Shown: positions 33,604 through 46,125 of the stretch, in pieces
Position numbering within the stretch: the stretch's first letter is position 1
Layout: each line of letters starts with the position of its first letter
Assembly: GCA_020205615.1 (NCBI GenBank)
Contig: CM035171.1
Location: forward strand, 125,430,161 to 125,494,160
Source: Panax quinquefolius
Taxonomy: Eukaryota; Streptophyta; Magnoliopsida; Apiales; Araliaceae
DNA length: 64,000 nt
Direction: 5' to 3'
Position numbers and translations under genes: made by a program
The notes under the pieces: model-generated
Databases searched by the model: none
What the model saw: the letters and a program-made list of their open reading frames with translations, nothing else
Told to the model about the DNA's origin: nothing

Positions 33604-34217
33604 TCTTAGGACAATTTTACTCCTAGCTCATACCCATGCAAGAACCAATGATCTCATGCATGACACATTGGGAATCAAATCGGTATTGGTACATTGACTA
33701 CAGCTCAGATGTTATGGTAATATATACATAAATTTGATTTTATAATTGACAGAACCACCAATATGAAATTGCTTCAACATAAACAAATTCATCTAGTCTA
33801 GTACTAGTAAACATATAATTAAAAGATATATAGTATTTCAAATAAGCCCAAGAAACTTGAACAAATCTTGTGAACATTATGATAATCCCTAATTTCTATC
33901 AAGTCTGACCAACAAACACTAAAATTCAAAATCATAGCGTTCTGATAATCTCTCCTCTCCAATCAGCTCAACAAACCTGAAAAAAATAACTCTTTAATTT
34001 CTATGAGCCATCATCCTCCACGTCACTCTAATGTTTCTTCAATTCCAACTTGCAGATCTAGGTCCCCTCTCTTCAGCATGCCCTCTCCAATTTCTTGATC
34101 ACTTTTTTTTTATATATCCCTTTGGCCATTGTCTAGACAGCCCCTTCTTAACTCCTTGATTTTTTCTCCTCCCGGCCGTCTTACCGATGACGAGAAAACG
34201 AGGAGAAGTGAGTCTTT

Positions 34218-34218
<1 letters not shown>

Positions 34219-34277
<59 letters not shown>

Positions 34278-34281
34278 CTCA
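34219..34281. repeat. (TC)n(TA)n compound microsatellite
   Basis: Lies in intron 1 of the 5-phosphatase gene. Apparent open frames over it on both strands are low-complexity artefacts. Confidence 0.95.
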
Positions 34282-34895
34282 ATTATATTTTTCGACATTG
34301 AATTTCATAGGTTGCATGCATGCATGACTTATAATTACTAACTCGTATGTTTGGTCTTTTAATTTAAGGTCATGTGGCCTAGATTGATAGCTATTAAACT
34401 CCTTGGAAAAAGATTGGGTAGCAACAACTTTGTTGCAGATTTTCCAAGCAGCTTAGAATATTCTTCGCTAGAACTTCCAAGTATGGATCTAGAGTCTATA
34501 AATTCTGAGACAATCTTCAGCACTGATCATAAGGAGACACACAACTACAAGTAAGAAATTAATAATTCCTCCTTAATTACTTTTCTTTTCATATTTTTAT
34601 TTTAGATCTTTAATTAACACTTACCGTTTAGACTATCATTAATTAACATTTACTTTTTAAAAAGGGTATTTGTTAGTACATGGAATGTGGGCGGTGTAGC
34701 ACCAACTGATGATATGAATATGGAGGATTTGCTAGATACATGCAACACTCCCTGCGACATCTATGTTCTTGGGTATATATTAACTCTCCTCTATAATTTT
34801 ATTTGCAGATTTTTAATTTATTCAGCCTCGATCAATGCAGAATATGTTTATATTAATTTTTGGATATTTTCAGGTTTCAAGAAGTGGTTCCTCTA

Positions 34896-35570
34896 TGTTA
34901 ACGCCAAGATCTTTTGTCACGTCCCAATCACGTAAAACGTCCTGATCCTGCAACGTAAACACAATAAACACCTATGCTTCGACTACCGGTTCCATCGAGG
35001 ATAAATTTCGCGTGAGAGTCAAGATATGAATTCGCGAGGTTTATCGAAAACTGAATTTATATCGCCAGTGTATTGAGATAAAGAGATAATAATAATAAAT
35101 CTACGTGTGTATGTGATTACGAATGAAGAAGTGTATGAGAGCGTAACATCTCTTAGTGAAAGACTTCGCTGCTAAGTTATATCTCTTTGCGTCAATTATT
35201 GCGCACCCACTACTACCCGACACACCCCCTTTATCTCACGGGTCCCGCCGATTGCATGTAGTTTATCCACCGCCTTTGGTCCATTATTATTACCGCCAAA
35301 TAGGTTATGATCCCATCCACATTAATGCATGGCGAGTTCCTTAGTCAATCAGTCATGCTTTTTTCATCATTACAAGTCAAAGATGTAGATATTAAAATGT
35401 CTCAAAAGGATTGATCTCTTGACCCAACCCGGTCTTTTTATAGGTTGAAATGCAAATGATATGATGGTAGCGCTTAATAACTTTCATATTCAATAATAAA
35501 AATAATAATAGAATAATCAAAAAGAATAAGCGTCTGGCCAACGATGAGAGAAAAATATCATGATACAACA
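34896..35570. mobile_element. Solo LTR in exon 4 of the 5-phosphatase gene, TSD CTCTA
   Basis: 675 bp from TGTTAACGCC to GATACAACA (TG...CA), flanked by CTCTA at 34891-34895 and 35571-35575. No gag-pol is present, so it is a solo LTR. A TATA-like box on the minus strand (CCTATAAAAAG, about 35435-35445) suggests minus orientation. It is not related to the Tekay LTRs. The site falls between codons for Leu and Arg of the conserved VPLRA segment. Confidence 0.88.
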
Positions 35571-37711
35571 CTCTAAGAGCCGCTAACGTCCTAGGATCCG
35601 AAAAGAGTAAAATTTGCATGAAGTGGAATTCCTTGATCAGAAAAACCATAAACAAGAACACAAACAGACAGGGTGCAAAGTCAATCGAGAATAGCTTGCA
35701 AAATGACTACCGGTGTCTCATTAGTAAGCAAATGGTTGGAATATTAACATCGGTTTGGGTTCGCAGTAATCTTCATCCATATATTCGGAACCCTAATGTA
35801 TCTTGTGTAGGCTGTGGCATCATGCGATGTCTAGGAAATAAGGTCAGCTTCAAACTTTAACTACCTTTAACACATTAGTAATTTTTTGTATACTTTTTCC
35901 GATTTCCACTATCATTATTTCCACGTCTCTGATGCATGTCTGCTATATTATTATGACATAAGAAATATTTTCACATAATTAAGAAAAGAGCTCACTATTA
36001 ATTTATTCTATTTTACTAATTTCTTCTCTATAAATTTTATTTTATTTGCAGGGCTCCATTTCTGTAAGATTTCAGTTACACGAAACAAGCTTCTGCTTTG
36101 TGTGCAGTCATCTAGCATCAGGGGGTAGATTAGGAGCTGAGAAAACCAGGAACTCCAACGCTGCTGATATATTGTCGCGAACAAGCTTTCCTAGAGGCCC
36201 TGCCCTTGATTTGCCTCCAAAGATTCTAGACCATGCGTATGTAACCACAGTATATACTTTAAAACAGGCTGGCTAAATATCTGTCTTCTTAATTCTAAAA
36301 AATTTGCCTAATCTTAAGTCATGAAAATAAGACAGAAGTATGTCTCAATAAATTATTACCGAAAGCTACAATTATTTCTTTCTTTTTTCTTCTTAAAGAT
36401 TAGAATATTAATCGCTATTGGTTTGTAGCCGCTGATTAAATATATCAGGCTTTATAATATATATAGAGTTAAATATCTGTAATTAAGTTATTAACATTTT
36501 TCAGTGTTTGGTTGTTTGATGATTAATAACAATAATATTTTCGGCCTATCAATGGAGCTAAATCTGTACGTAGCCAACCGAGTGAAAAGGAAAACAATCT
36601 AACACTAAAAAAATATAAGCTTCATTAAACTAATTGACTTCTAATTAATCAAAGAGTAAAGTATTAGTAATATTTTATTTGGGCAAGTGGGTGAAGAAAA
36701 TAATGGCTGGTTAATTAATTACATATAATAACAGTAGTAGAATATCTTGAGAATAAAATCAGCTAATGATCTATGTTTAATTTATTGCAGGCAAGTGATA
36801 CTGCTTGGAGACTTGAATTATAGGATATCCCTACCAGAACCCGAGACACGATTATTGGTACATAAACGAGAATGGAACTGTTTGATCGAGAATGATCTGG
36901 TATATATCCAAAGAAAATACCCCCTTACCTCCAAAAAAAAGAGAGCGTCTCAATTGAATAAAATTTGTGCTGATGTGTTTTTTATTTTTATTTTTACCAC
37001 ATATGTTCGAAAAAATAATAAATTAGTATTATAATGAAATAACGATTGCAAGATTTACGAAATTGCATGTATTATTATTTTTTTACTACGTACTAACATT
37101 AAAAAGTGAACACCTTTTTATTTTTTGGATAGAAGGAAGTAATTTTCAGAATTATGCAATTTTTGAAATTGGCCAAATGATTGTTGTGATCGAATTTTTG
37201 TTGAAATTAAGCTAAGGAAAGAACTCATGGATAATCAAGCATTTGAAGGTTGGCATGAAGGAACAATCAACTTTCCTCCTACTTACAAATATTATCCAAA
37301 TTCCGATGCATATTATGGTAGTAGTTATCTTTGCAAAAAAGGCGAAAAGAAACGAGCTCCTGCATGGTACGGTAGCTATTGTATAATCTTATATTTTGAA
37401 ACTGAGAGACTTATATTTGAAAATATTATATAATTAAAGTGAAAAAATTCTTATCAATTAACGTGACTTATATTTTTTTCAGGTGCGATCGGATAATTTG
37501 GTTTGGTAAGGGACTAAAGCAACATGTATACACTAGAAGTGAATCAAAGTTGTCTGACCACAGGCCGGTCAAGGCTATTTTCACCAGCGAAGTTAGGGTT
37601 TTGCAAACGGTAAAATTAAGGATATCGAAGAGGTTTGATAAGATCACAAGCCGGCCGTTGTTGTTGGACAAGGAATACGAATATAGTGGCCGATCAAGCT
37701 TCCAAATATAA

Positions 37712-38591
37712 TGAATTATTCGGTATATATTAATATTAATTTTATTGAACGTACGTACTGTGTAGTATGTATATAGTTGACGTGAAGAGAGCATGAGAAG
37801 ATTCTATATTAATTAAATACGATGATGTTGATCATGTCTCCATGCATGTTCTAATTCAGCCATAAAACTGTCCGAATCAATCCGGCACCTCTTTCAAAGG
37901 ATTATAATATATATTGCGAGGTTTGTTTTGTTCTAATGACTATACATGTATTAATTTAATTATCATTGCAATTTTTGATCCACCCGGTTTATAAAACTTA
38001 ATTGCTAGTATTTCCAGATTTTCATTGACACTATTTATAGGCTAAACAAAAAGCGCTACATTTATTTACAAATTCAAAGAATATGTACTATTTTTATTTC
38101 ATATTTACAATAAAATTTTATCAATCTTTAATTTGACAACTGATAATGAAATTGTGATGGTTAACATGAATACATTTTATCATTTTATACTACTTTTAAT
38201 AAAAATGGGACATAACAACATATGTAATTTCATAAGATATATATTTATATATATTTATATGGAAATATATCGTATACAAATCGCTTTTATGGCGCGATTT
38301 TTTTTGAAATTTATAATGACGGTTGCTCAAATCGTCATGACAATCTAATATATATATTTCATATATATATTAATATTGATTAGTAGTTTGAATCGATTGA
38401 ACTAAGACAATTGATGTGCATGTGTCGATGAGATTTTACCTTAGTGGATAAGACTGAGACAACACTGTAACATTTAGATTTTAGGTTTGATTCTCACTTA
38501 GGTGATCAATTTATGTTTTCTATTATGGGAAGCTTGTTTTCTCTTTATGTGAGTTTTGTGTGTGAGTTTATTTCTTCTTCCTTTGGTGAGG
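37712..38591. other. Intergenic, 3' of the 5-phosphatase gene
   Basis: AT-rich, with no gene recognised. The last 50 bp (about 38545-38596) resemble the sequence just beyond the other end of E3. Confidence 0.5.
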
Positions 38592-38596
38592 TGTGA

Positions 38597-41368
38597 TGTG
38601 ACGCCCCCAAAATAGGTATACATCACCTATTCTGAGTTGTCAATACATGGTACAGAAACAACTACAACTTTATTATTACAACAAGAAAGCTGTGAGTTTG
38701 AATACAAATATTATCTTCTAGATAATATCTATACTCAAATAAATCCTCATCACATTTATTGATACATTATTTTACAAAAATGGTGAGGACTACTAAACAA
38801 TCCTTTCTAAAACCTTCATTCCATACCCAATTTGCACGTTTCGCTTATATTCTCGCCTCCTAAGAAAAATGGAACAAAAAGGAAAAGGGTGAGCTCAACT
38901 AGCTCAGTAAAGAATATTATGACTAAGATAATATACAACAAATTATCGTTAGTCTTCAATGAGGATAAATATAATAGAATACAATAGACAACAAATTTTA
39001 AATCAATATTCGCAATGAAATAATAATTCATTAGACGAGTTAAGTAGAGAATGCAAACTACTATCTTCTATGTATGAATTTAAAAGTTCATCGCTCTATC
39101 TTTTATCCCTGTAACATCAATCAATATACATCCGGAATCAAATATTCATCTTTGCACTACGTGCCAAAGATATTCATCATTGGGTCATGTTCATTTAAAC
39201 ACATGTTTATCTTTGCACTACGGCCAAAGATATTCTTCAGAAATCATTCATCTTTGCACCTTCTGAGCCAAAGATATTCTTAAGAAATCATTCATCTTTG
39301 CACTACACAGCCAAAGATATTCCATAATATCATCATTTAAGACTGAGGATGATGAAAATATTTTTTTTTTTAAAGAAACGAATCCAGTGAAACAAAATGA
39401 CAAGGATTAAGGATTAAGGATTAAGGATTCGTACTTGGTTTTATCCACGTCCAAAATACCTCAAAAATAATCATAGTGGTGTAAAATTCAAGAATGATCA
39501 AAACATGGATACAATCGAGTTAGTATCCGAATAGATGTTTTGGACGAAAGAAGAAATTTTATTTTCTATTGAATAATCAGTATACGTGAATAGTGTCAGA
39601 TACGTGAATAGTCTTAGATATCGTGAATAGTAACTCGACACCAAAAGATAGAAATTCCACAAAACATCTTCACGCGCTTACATGAATAAGACTCGTGAAT
39701 AAGAACTCGTGAATAAGAACTCATGAATAGTAACCCATGAATAGTAACCCGACATGAAAAGTTCCAAATTTGATAAAAACTTCATATCAACATTTCGGTT
39801 TAATGATATTGAAGAAATAATATCATTACGAAAAAAATAATATCCCTTACCTCGAAAGATCAAGACTTCTAGCTAGAAATAAAATGTATAGTCTTTGAAG
39901 GAACTTGCAACATCTAGCAATACTCAAAGTATACTCAAAATACTCACAAGAATACGCCGATAATATAGAGAGAAAACTTGAGTTTCGGTGTGATTTTCAA
40001 TTCTAACCCAAGACCCTATTTATAGAAATTGCTTAGAACACCAAAGCGTAAAATTTAATATATTAATAATATTATTTTTCCACATCTTCCCACGCACACC
40101 ATCAGCTGAAATCAACCACTAACACATGTCCCATAAGTGACAAAAACGTTTTCATGCAAAAGTTACTTAAAACTCCAAAAAATGATAATCAATTAATCAG
40201 GAACTTCAATAATTCATAATAAATAGCCCTTTCATCAGAAAATTAGAATCTTGCGAGTTTTTATAGGAAATTCAATTTCTACAACTTTGCAGAAGAAAGT
40301 TTTTCCAAATTCCAAATAGAAATTGACCAAAGAAATCCACAAACGATTCGATTTTTATGTGTTATAATCAAATTTCGATCAATAAATGAGGTCCACCGAC
40401 ATGTTTAACATGTTTTAAACATTTATTGCAACAAAAATACTCTTCCTCCTCGTATACTCATATATCCCACATTCGTTGTAAAAATATCACCATTATTATA
40501 TTATTAAAATATAATAATATATTTAAATGAATTATTTTATCGAAAAAATAAAATTTCAATTTTAACAATTGTCACATTAAAATTTTCTCCATCTATATCC
40601 ACATAAAATCAATATTTTTCTCATCATATGAATCAATAATTAATTATTCACAAATAGTATTACAGAATCACAATATTGACAACCAGCAGTTCCTCAGAAA
40701 GAGGGGCTTTCAATAAGAATTTCTTCTTCGGGCATGCCGCAATTAGGTGACCAAACCTCTCCTTAGATGCAGAACTTTCTAGACATTGCCAATAATGTTA
40801 TCTAATAATATTATTCAGATAATATGAATTATTGCTTCGATAATGAAAAATCTTGTGTAATAACAATTATTGAAACAACAAAGAATATAAAATATCAACG
40901 CAACAATTATTAACTCAATAAAATATTGAATAAAGAATTATCGTAACCATTATTGAGTAGTGCCTTCTTACGTAAGAATCAATAATTGGTGCAATACTGG
41001 TGCTATCTTGTTTCAACAACGCGTATTAGTGTGTTTTAACCACCGGGTATTCCAACAAGATAATTCAGAATAACTACGCTGTTATTTAAAAACAACTTAT
41101 ATTTGTCGTTTTCTTCATCCAATCGCTTTCGTTATGGGGCCCACACATGGTCATTACTTGGCCGCATTTAATATATTCCCGACAAAGATTTAATATTCCA
41201 CGACCAAACGAATATTCCCAAACAACAATGAATATTTTATAACCACTTGCTTATTTTGAAATATTTGCGTATTTACCTTAACTATCCACATTAATCAAAT
41301 CAACCCTTACTATTTCAAAATAATAAATAGAGAAAATTCCTTTTTATTTAAAAATTTTTGGTCTTACA
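38597..41368 (-). repeat. 3' LTR of E3
   Basis: Plus-strand ends TGTGACGCCCCC and GGTCTTACA. Contains stem-loop repeats (39140-39315), ACTATTCACG repeats (39590-39755) and the inverted TATA CTATTTATAG (40016-40025). Nearly identical to 46126-48896 except at small clustered spots. Confidence 0.92.
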
Positions 41369-41381
41369 ACCTCCCTCCTTA
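41369..41381 (-). other. Polypurine tract of E3
   Basis: The minus strand reads a purine run (GGAGGGAGG) directly before the 3' LTR, matching those of E2 and the 11.5-kb element. Confidence 0.75.
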
Positions 41382-41399
41382 TGAAATTTCGTCCTCGAA

Positions 41400-44300
41400 A
41401 TTGACGTGACGTACTGTGTGTTTCAAAAGGTGAGGATACCTCGCTTTCATTTCCGTTTCCAATTCCCATGTCATTTCCTATATAGCATGATTCCTCCACA
41501 AAACTTTAACTTGTGGTATGACCTTTCTTGGCGTAGGGACATGCTCCTTCCTATCCAAGATCTTGACATGTACCTCCTCATACGTTAAGTCTTGGTACTA
41601 TCTCGTCCTGGGTTCTAACTCAATAACATGGTTCGGGTCTTTCACATATTTATTTAAGCATGAGATATGTGAAACACATTATGAACACGAGACATACTCG
41701 GAGGTAACGCAAGTCTATAGGCTACATTTCCTACTCGGTCAAGAATTTGAAATGGACCAATAAATCGTGGATTGAGCTTTCCTCTCTTCCCAAATCTTGT
41801 AACTCCCTTCCATGGAGCAACTCGCAACAATACATGATCCCCACATTAAATTCCACATCCTTTCGATGAAGATCCGCATAACTCTTTTGTCGATCTTGTG
41901 CCTTGTTTTGTATATCGTTGTCGAATCATTTGGATCTTTTCAGAGTCATACGCATTTTAACTCGGGTCCCAACAATGTTGCTTCACCCACCTCATCCCAA
42001 CATATTGGAGAACGACATTTTCGGCCCATATAATGCTTCAAATGGAGCCACACCTATACTTGCTTCGATAAGCTGTTGTTGTAGGAGAATTCCACCAATG
42101 GTAAATACTTATCCCAACTACCTTGAAGTTCAGGACACAGAGTCTTAATAGATCTTCAAGAGTTTGAATAGTCCCTCTCGATTGTCCGTCCGTTTGGGGA
42201 TGGTATGCTTAACTAAATCGCAAACTGCGCCCATAGCTTTTTTGCAAGCTAACCCAAAATCTTGAAGTGAATCTTGGGTCACGATCCAAACTATGGATAC
42301 AGCATGCCATGCAACCTCACAATCTCATTCACGCACATACTAGCAAGGCGCTCAAGGAATAAGTCTCCGTGATCGGCAAGAAAAAAAGCAGACTTGGTTA
42401 ATCTATTAACAATAACCCAAATAGCATTGATGCCTTGAGAAACCGTAGGAAGACCCCAGAACGAAATCCATGGTAATGTGTTCCCACTTCCATTCCGGAA
42501 TCTCAAGTGGTTGAACGGACCCTTAGGTACTAGATGCTCCGCCTTTACACGTTGACAAGTTAAACACATTGAGATAAACTTTGCAATCTCTCTCTTCATA
42601 TTGTTCCACCAAAATGTATGTCAAGATCACGATACATTTTAGTACTTCCAGATGGATTGCAAATGGCGATTGTGTGCCTCCATCATAATCTTGTACTTCA
42701 AATCGAGTCGTTAGGAACACAAAGTCTAGAGTAGACTCAAGTATTCCTTCTTCATCAATTCTCGCCCTAATAGCTCCTTTTGTACTTTTTCTTCATACGA
42801 TCACGCCCAGTCGTCGGTGGCTTAAGCAACCTTAACTTTTTCTATTAAAGTTGGCTCTGTCGCAGATACTTGACATCATCGCACTCGCTCCTCAAGATAT
42901 GATCTTCTACTCAATGCGTCGCCTACCACGTTCGCTTTACCGGGATGGTATTGAATAGTGTGGTCGTAGTCTTTCAATAGCTCGAGCCAACGTCGGCCGC
43001 CAAGATATTGAGTTCTTTTTTAGTGAAGAAATATTTAAGGCTTTTATGGTCCGAATATATCTCCACTTTCTCCCCATATAGATAGTGCCTCCATATTTTT
43101 AAGCGGCGAAACGATCGGCCGCTAACTCTAGATCATGAGTAGGATAATTCCTCTCATACTCTTTAAGTTGTCGCGAGGCATGTGCTATGACTTTCCCACG
43201 TTGCATGAGAACACATCCTAACCCTTTGCCTCAAGCATCATTTGTAGATAACAAATCCATCCAGAACCGGATGGTATTGTTAGAACAGTCTTGAAATAAG
43301 TCTCCTCTTAAGCTCTTGGAAACTTTTCTCGTGATTCTTCGCTCCAAACGAATTTTGTATCCTTCCGAAGAATTTGAAGTTAATGGAGTAGCGATTCGAG
43401 AAAACCCTTCCACGAATCTCCGATAATAACCATTTAAGCCCAAAAAGCTACGTGACTTGACCACCGACTTCGGTTGCTCCCAACTTTGTATTGCTTCAAT
43501 CTTCACGGATCAACAGATACTCCATGTTTCGACACCACGTGCCCAAGGAATGCTACTTCTCAAGCCGTAACTCGCATTTCTTCAATTTGGCATATAGTTG
43601 GTTTTCACGAAGCCTTTCGAGTACCAAATTTCAAATGGTGCTCATGATCTTCACGGCTTTTGGAATATATGAGGATGTCATCAATAAAGACAACAACGAA
43701 TTGATCCAAATATTCCTTGAATACTCGGTTCATCATATCCATGAAAGCCGCAGGAGCATTAGTTAGTCCGAAAGACATGACTAAGAATTCATAATGCCCA
43801 TACCGAGTTCAAGGCGTCTTTGGAATATCCTCGATTCTAATCTTCATTGATGATATCCGAAGCGAAGATCGATTTTGAAAAGAATTGTGCCCTTGCAATT
43901 GGTCAAACAAGTCATCAATACGAGGTAGAGGATACCTATTCTTGATGGTGACATGGTTCAATTCCCGATAGTCAATACTGAAAGTCGCATACTCCCGTCT
44001 TTCTTCTTTACAAATAAAACAGAGCACCCCAAGGAGATGTACCAGATTTAATGAAACCGATGTCCAACAATTCTCGTAGTTGGACCTTTAACTCCCGAAG
44101 TTCATATAGAGCCATTCGATATGGGGTTTTAGAAATGGGCTTTGTACTGTGTTCAAGATCAATAAAGAATTCAACTTCACGCTCGGGTAGACCGGGAAGT
44201 TCTTCTTGAAATACGTCGGGAAAGTCAATAACAACAGAATATTATTCAAATTTGACGTGTCTTTATTCAAATCCATAACATGGGCTAAGAAAGCTTGACA

Positions 44301-44650
44301 TCCGCTTTTTTAATAAATGAATAGCTTTATGATTAGATATGACGTTGATTGATTTTAATGGTTTAGTTGCTTGAATTGCATAACAACGGGTTGGTTAGGA
44401 ATATGAAAACTAACAACTCACGAAAACAATCAATTTTGGCATGATGAGTAGTTAACCAATCAATCCCTAAAATCACATCAAAAGCAAGTATCTTTAAAGA
44501 GATAAGGTCAATGGTAAGGTAATGGTGCCAACTTGAATCAAACAAGATTTATAAGCAGTGGATGTGATGAAAGTTTCTCCTAACGGAGTTTCCACAGATA
44601 GTCAAAGTCTAATTTCTCCGAGTCAAGTTTAAACGTTGAACACGCAGGTG
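41400..44650 (-). pseudogene. E3 pol region (protease to chromodomain-like tail)
   Basis: Read right to left: protease (DVILGIDWLTTHHAKIDC, 44545-44363), RT ([20 protein letters not shown], 44027-43809; then an inverted continuation to 43500), RNase H start ([20 protein letters not shown], 43506-43231) and end (about 42985-42890), integrase zinc-finger and catalytic segments (ISMCLTCQRVKAEHLVPKG, then WVIVNRLTKSAFF, 42599-42291), and the C-terminal tail (41800-41400). The order is that of a Tekay/Del chromovirus. Frameshifts separate the blocks. Confidence 0.88.
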
Positions 44651-44799
44651 AGATAAATGAATGGGTAAAGACCCCAGATCAAGTAAGGTATAAACTTCGC
44701 AAGAATTTATAAATAGCTTACCGTGATCACCTCGTTTGGGTTCTCGCGATTATGACCGATCCCACAACAAACGCCTTCCCGGAATCGTTGACTTTGACT

Positions 44800-45960
44800 T
44801 TTTTTGGGATGATCTTTTGAGTCACCGTCCCCTCATTGAACTAGGGTTTCTTATCAGACAATCTCGAGCGATATGTCCTTCCTTTCCACAATTATAGCAT
44901 ACCTTGAATCTGTTGTAGGCGTTTTGACGGATATGTCCCTCTTTTCGCATTTGTAGAAGTAGTATATGACCGGTGGTCGTTCTCCTCCCTTAGAACCGAT
45001 TCCACGCGCAAGACCGTCATCTTTACATGGTCGTTGTTAAATCTCCTCTTTTAAAATCTCCTCCCGACTTGCTTCTTCTATTTTCATGACCATGATTACC
45101 ACGAGAGTGGTTACCATTTCTGTCCGTCTGTTTCTTTCTCCGCAGTTATCATTATTCATTGACCGCTATCTCTCGATACGATCTCGTTGTGGTCCTTCAG
45201 TTGACTGCATTTCGTTATCTCGCCTAATAATTGAGCCTGCACATAACATCTGAATAAAGAGAAAATTTATGAGAGATGAGATAATCGACGACGTATCTTG
45301 TTTCAAACCTCTAAGAAACATCGCGTCATACGCTCCTCATTCTCCACCAAATGAGGTGCAAACCGGATAACTCGCAAACTTTGCCTCGCATCGAGACACC
45401 GCCATGTTGTTTTGTTCCAATCGATGAACTCCACTTCCTTCATACGATTTAACACTTTCGTGAAAGTATTTGTCATTAAATAGCTTCAAACGTCTCCCAA
45501 GACACTTTGAGTGCGGCTGGATGGTACGCTTCATGCACTCCCACCAAGATCGCTTCGCCACGGAACATAAAGGTGGCGAATGGAACCTTCGTTCTCCGTG
45601 CATCCCAAGACATCGAATATCTTGGTAATTTGTTTGACCCATATTTCCGCCATGATCGGATCCGGCTTTCCCTTAAATTCTGGTGGTCCCAACTCTTTGA
45701 ATCGCTTGGTTGTGACAACCAAAGTGAATTGCTATCATTTCTCCTCGTATTTTGAACACGAGTCTCCTCGTCCGATTTTGCATGAATCGCAAAAAACTTC
45801 TAAACATCCCCTCGCTCATCATACGCTTCAATGGTGTTGTTCACGGGAGGAACATTGCCACTGTGCACGCGCTCTCCTCGTTGGTGAGTACAGCATCTCC
45901 ACGGTCTCATTTCCATTGTTAATATTCTCATCGACATTCTCAACATCACCGCCATAAAAC
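44800..45960 (-). pseudogene. E3 gag with zinc-knuckle region
   Basis: Frames at 45722-45337 give KRFKELGPPEFKGKPDPIM, WVKQITKIFDVLGC, VPFATFMFRGEAI and LFNDKYFHESVKSYEGSGVH. The CCHC region is near 44860-44930. The same order is found in E1 and E2. Three overlapping frames are needed to read through it. Confidence 0.85.
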
Positions 45961-46099
45961 AAGGGTTAATTAAGGAAATCAATATATCACATAATATCCC
46001 TATATATTGACCAACTAACAAATAAGCTTAGGTAGGACACACTAGCGAAGGATTTACTCGCTCTCCCTCCTAGTTCTATTCCCGATCTCCGCCAGAGAT

Positions 46100-46125
46100 C
46101 ATATCCCTAAGCTCGATACTAAGCA
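46100..46125 (-). other. E3 primer-binding site region
   Basis: The minus strand next to the 5' LTR reads TTAGTATCGAGCTTAGGG, a mutated form of the tRNA-iMet-type site seen in E1 and E2. Confidence 0.55.

Larger units (their letters stand above)
34187..37711 (+). pseudogene. Type I inositol-polyphosphate 5-phosphatase, CVP2/CVL1-like, interrupted in exon 4
   Basis: Hydrolyses the 5-phosphate of inositol phosphates and phosphoinositides; relatives of this plant group act in vein patterning. Exons: 34187-34207 (MTRKRGE), 34369-34550, 34665-34772 (VSTWNVGG), 34874-34895 joined to 35576-35842, 36052-36236, 36791-36899 (VILLGDLNYR), 37212-37366, 37483-37711. All introns are GT-AG. Omitting the 675-bp insert and one TSD gives 1278 nt, 425 aa, with VPLRAANVLGSEK across the join. 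Both catalytic signatures are present (GDLNYR; RAPAWCDRII), as are QEVVPL, FPPTYKY and SDHRPVKAIF. It is shorter than the roughly 590-aa CVP2-type proteins mainly because of a short N-terminal region. The inserted LTR brings an immediate in-frame stop (TGT TAA after CTA), so the gene as written is truncated before its catalytic part unless the LTR is spliced out. Confidence 0.92.

Noticed and set aside
34110..34341. Open frames on both strands over the TC/TA microsatellite
   Set aside because: Low-complexity translation ([12 protein letters not shown]). Only the ATG at 34187 with a GT donor fits the 5-phosphatase exon 1.
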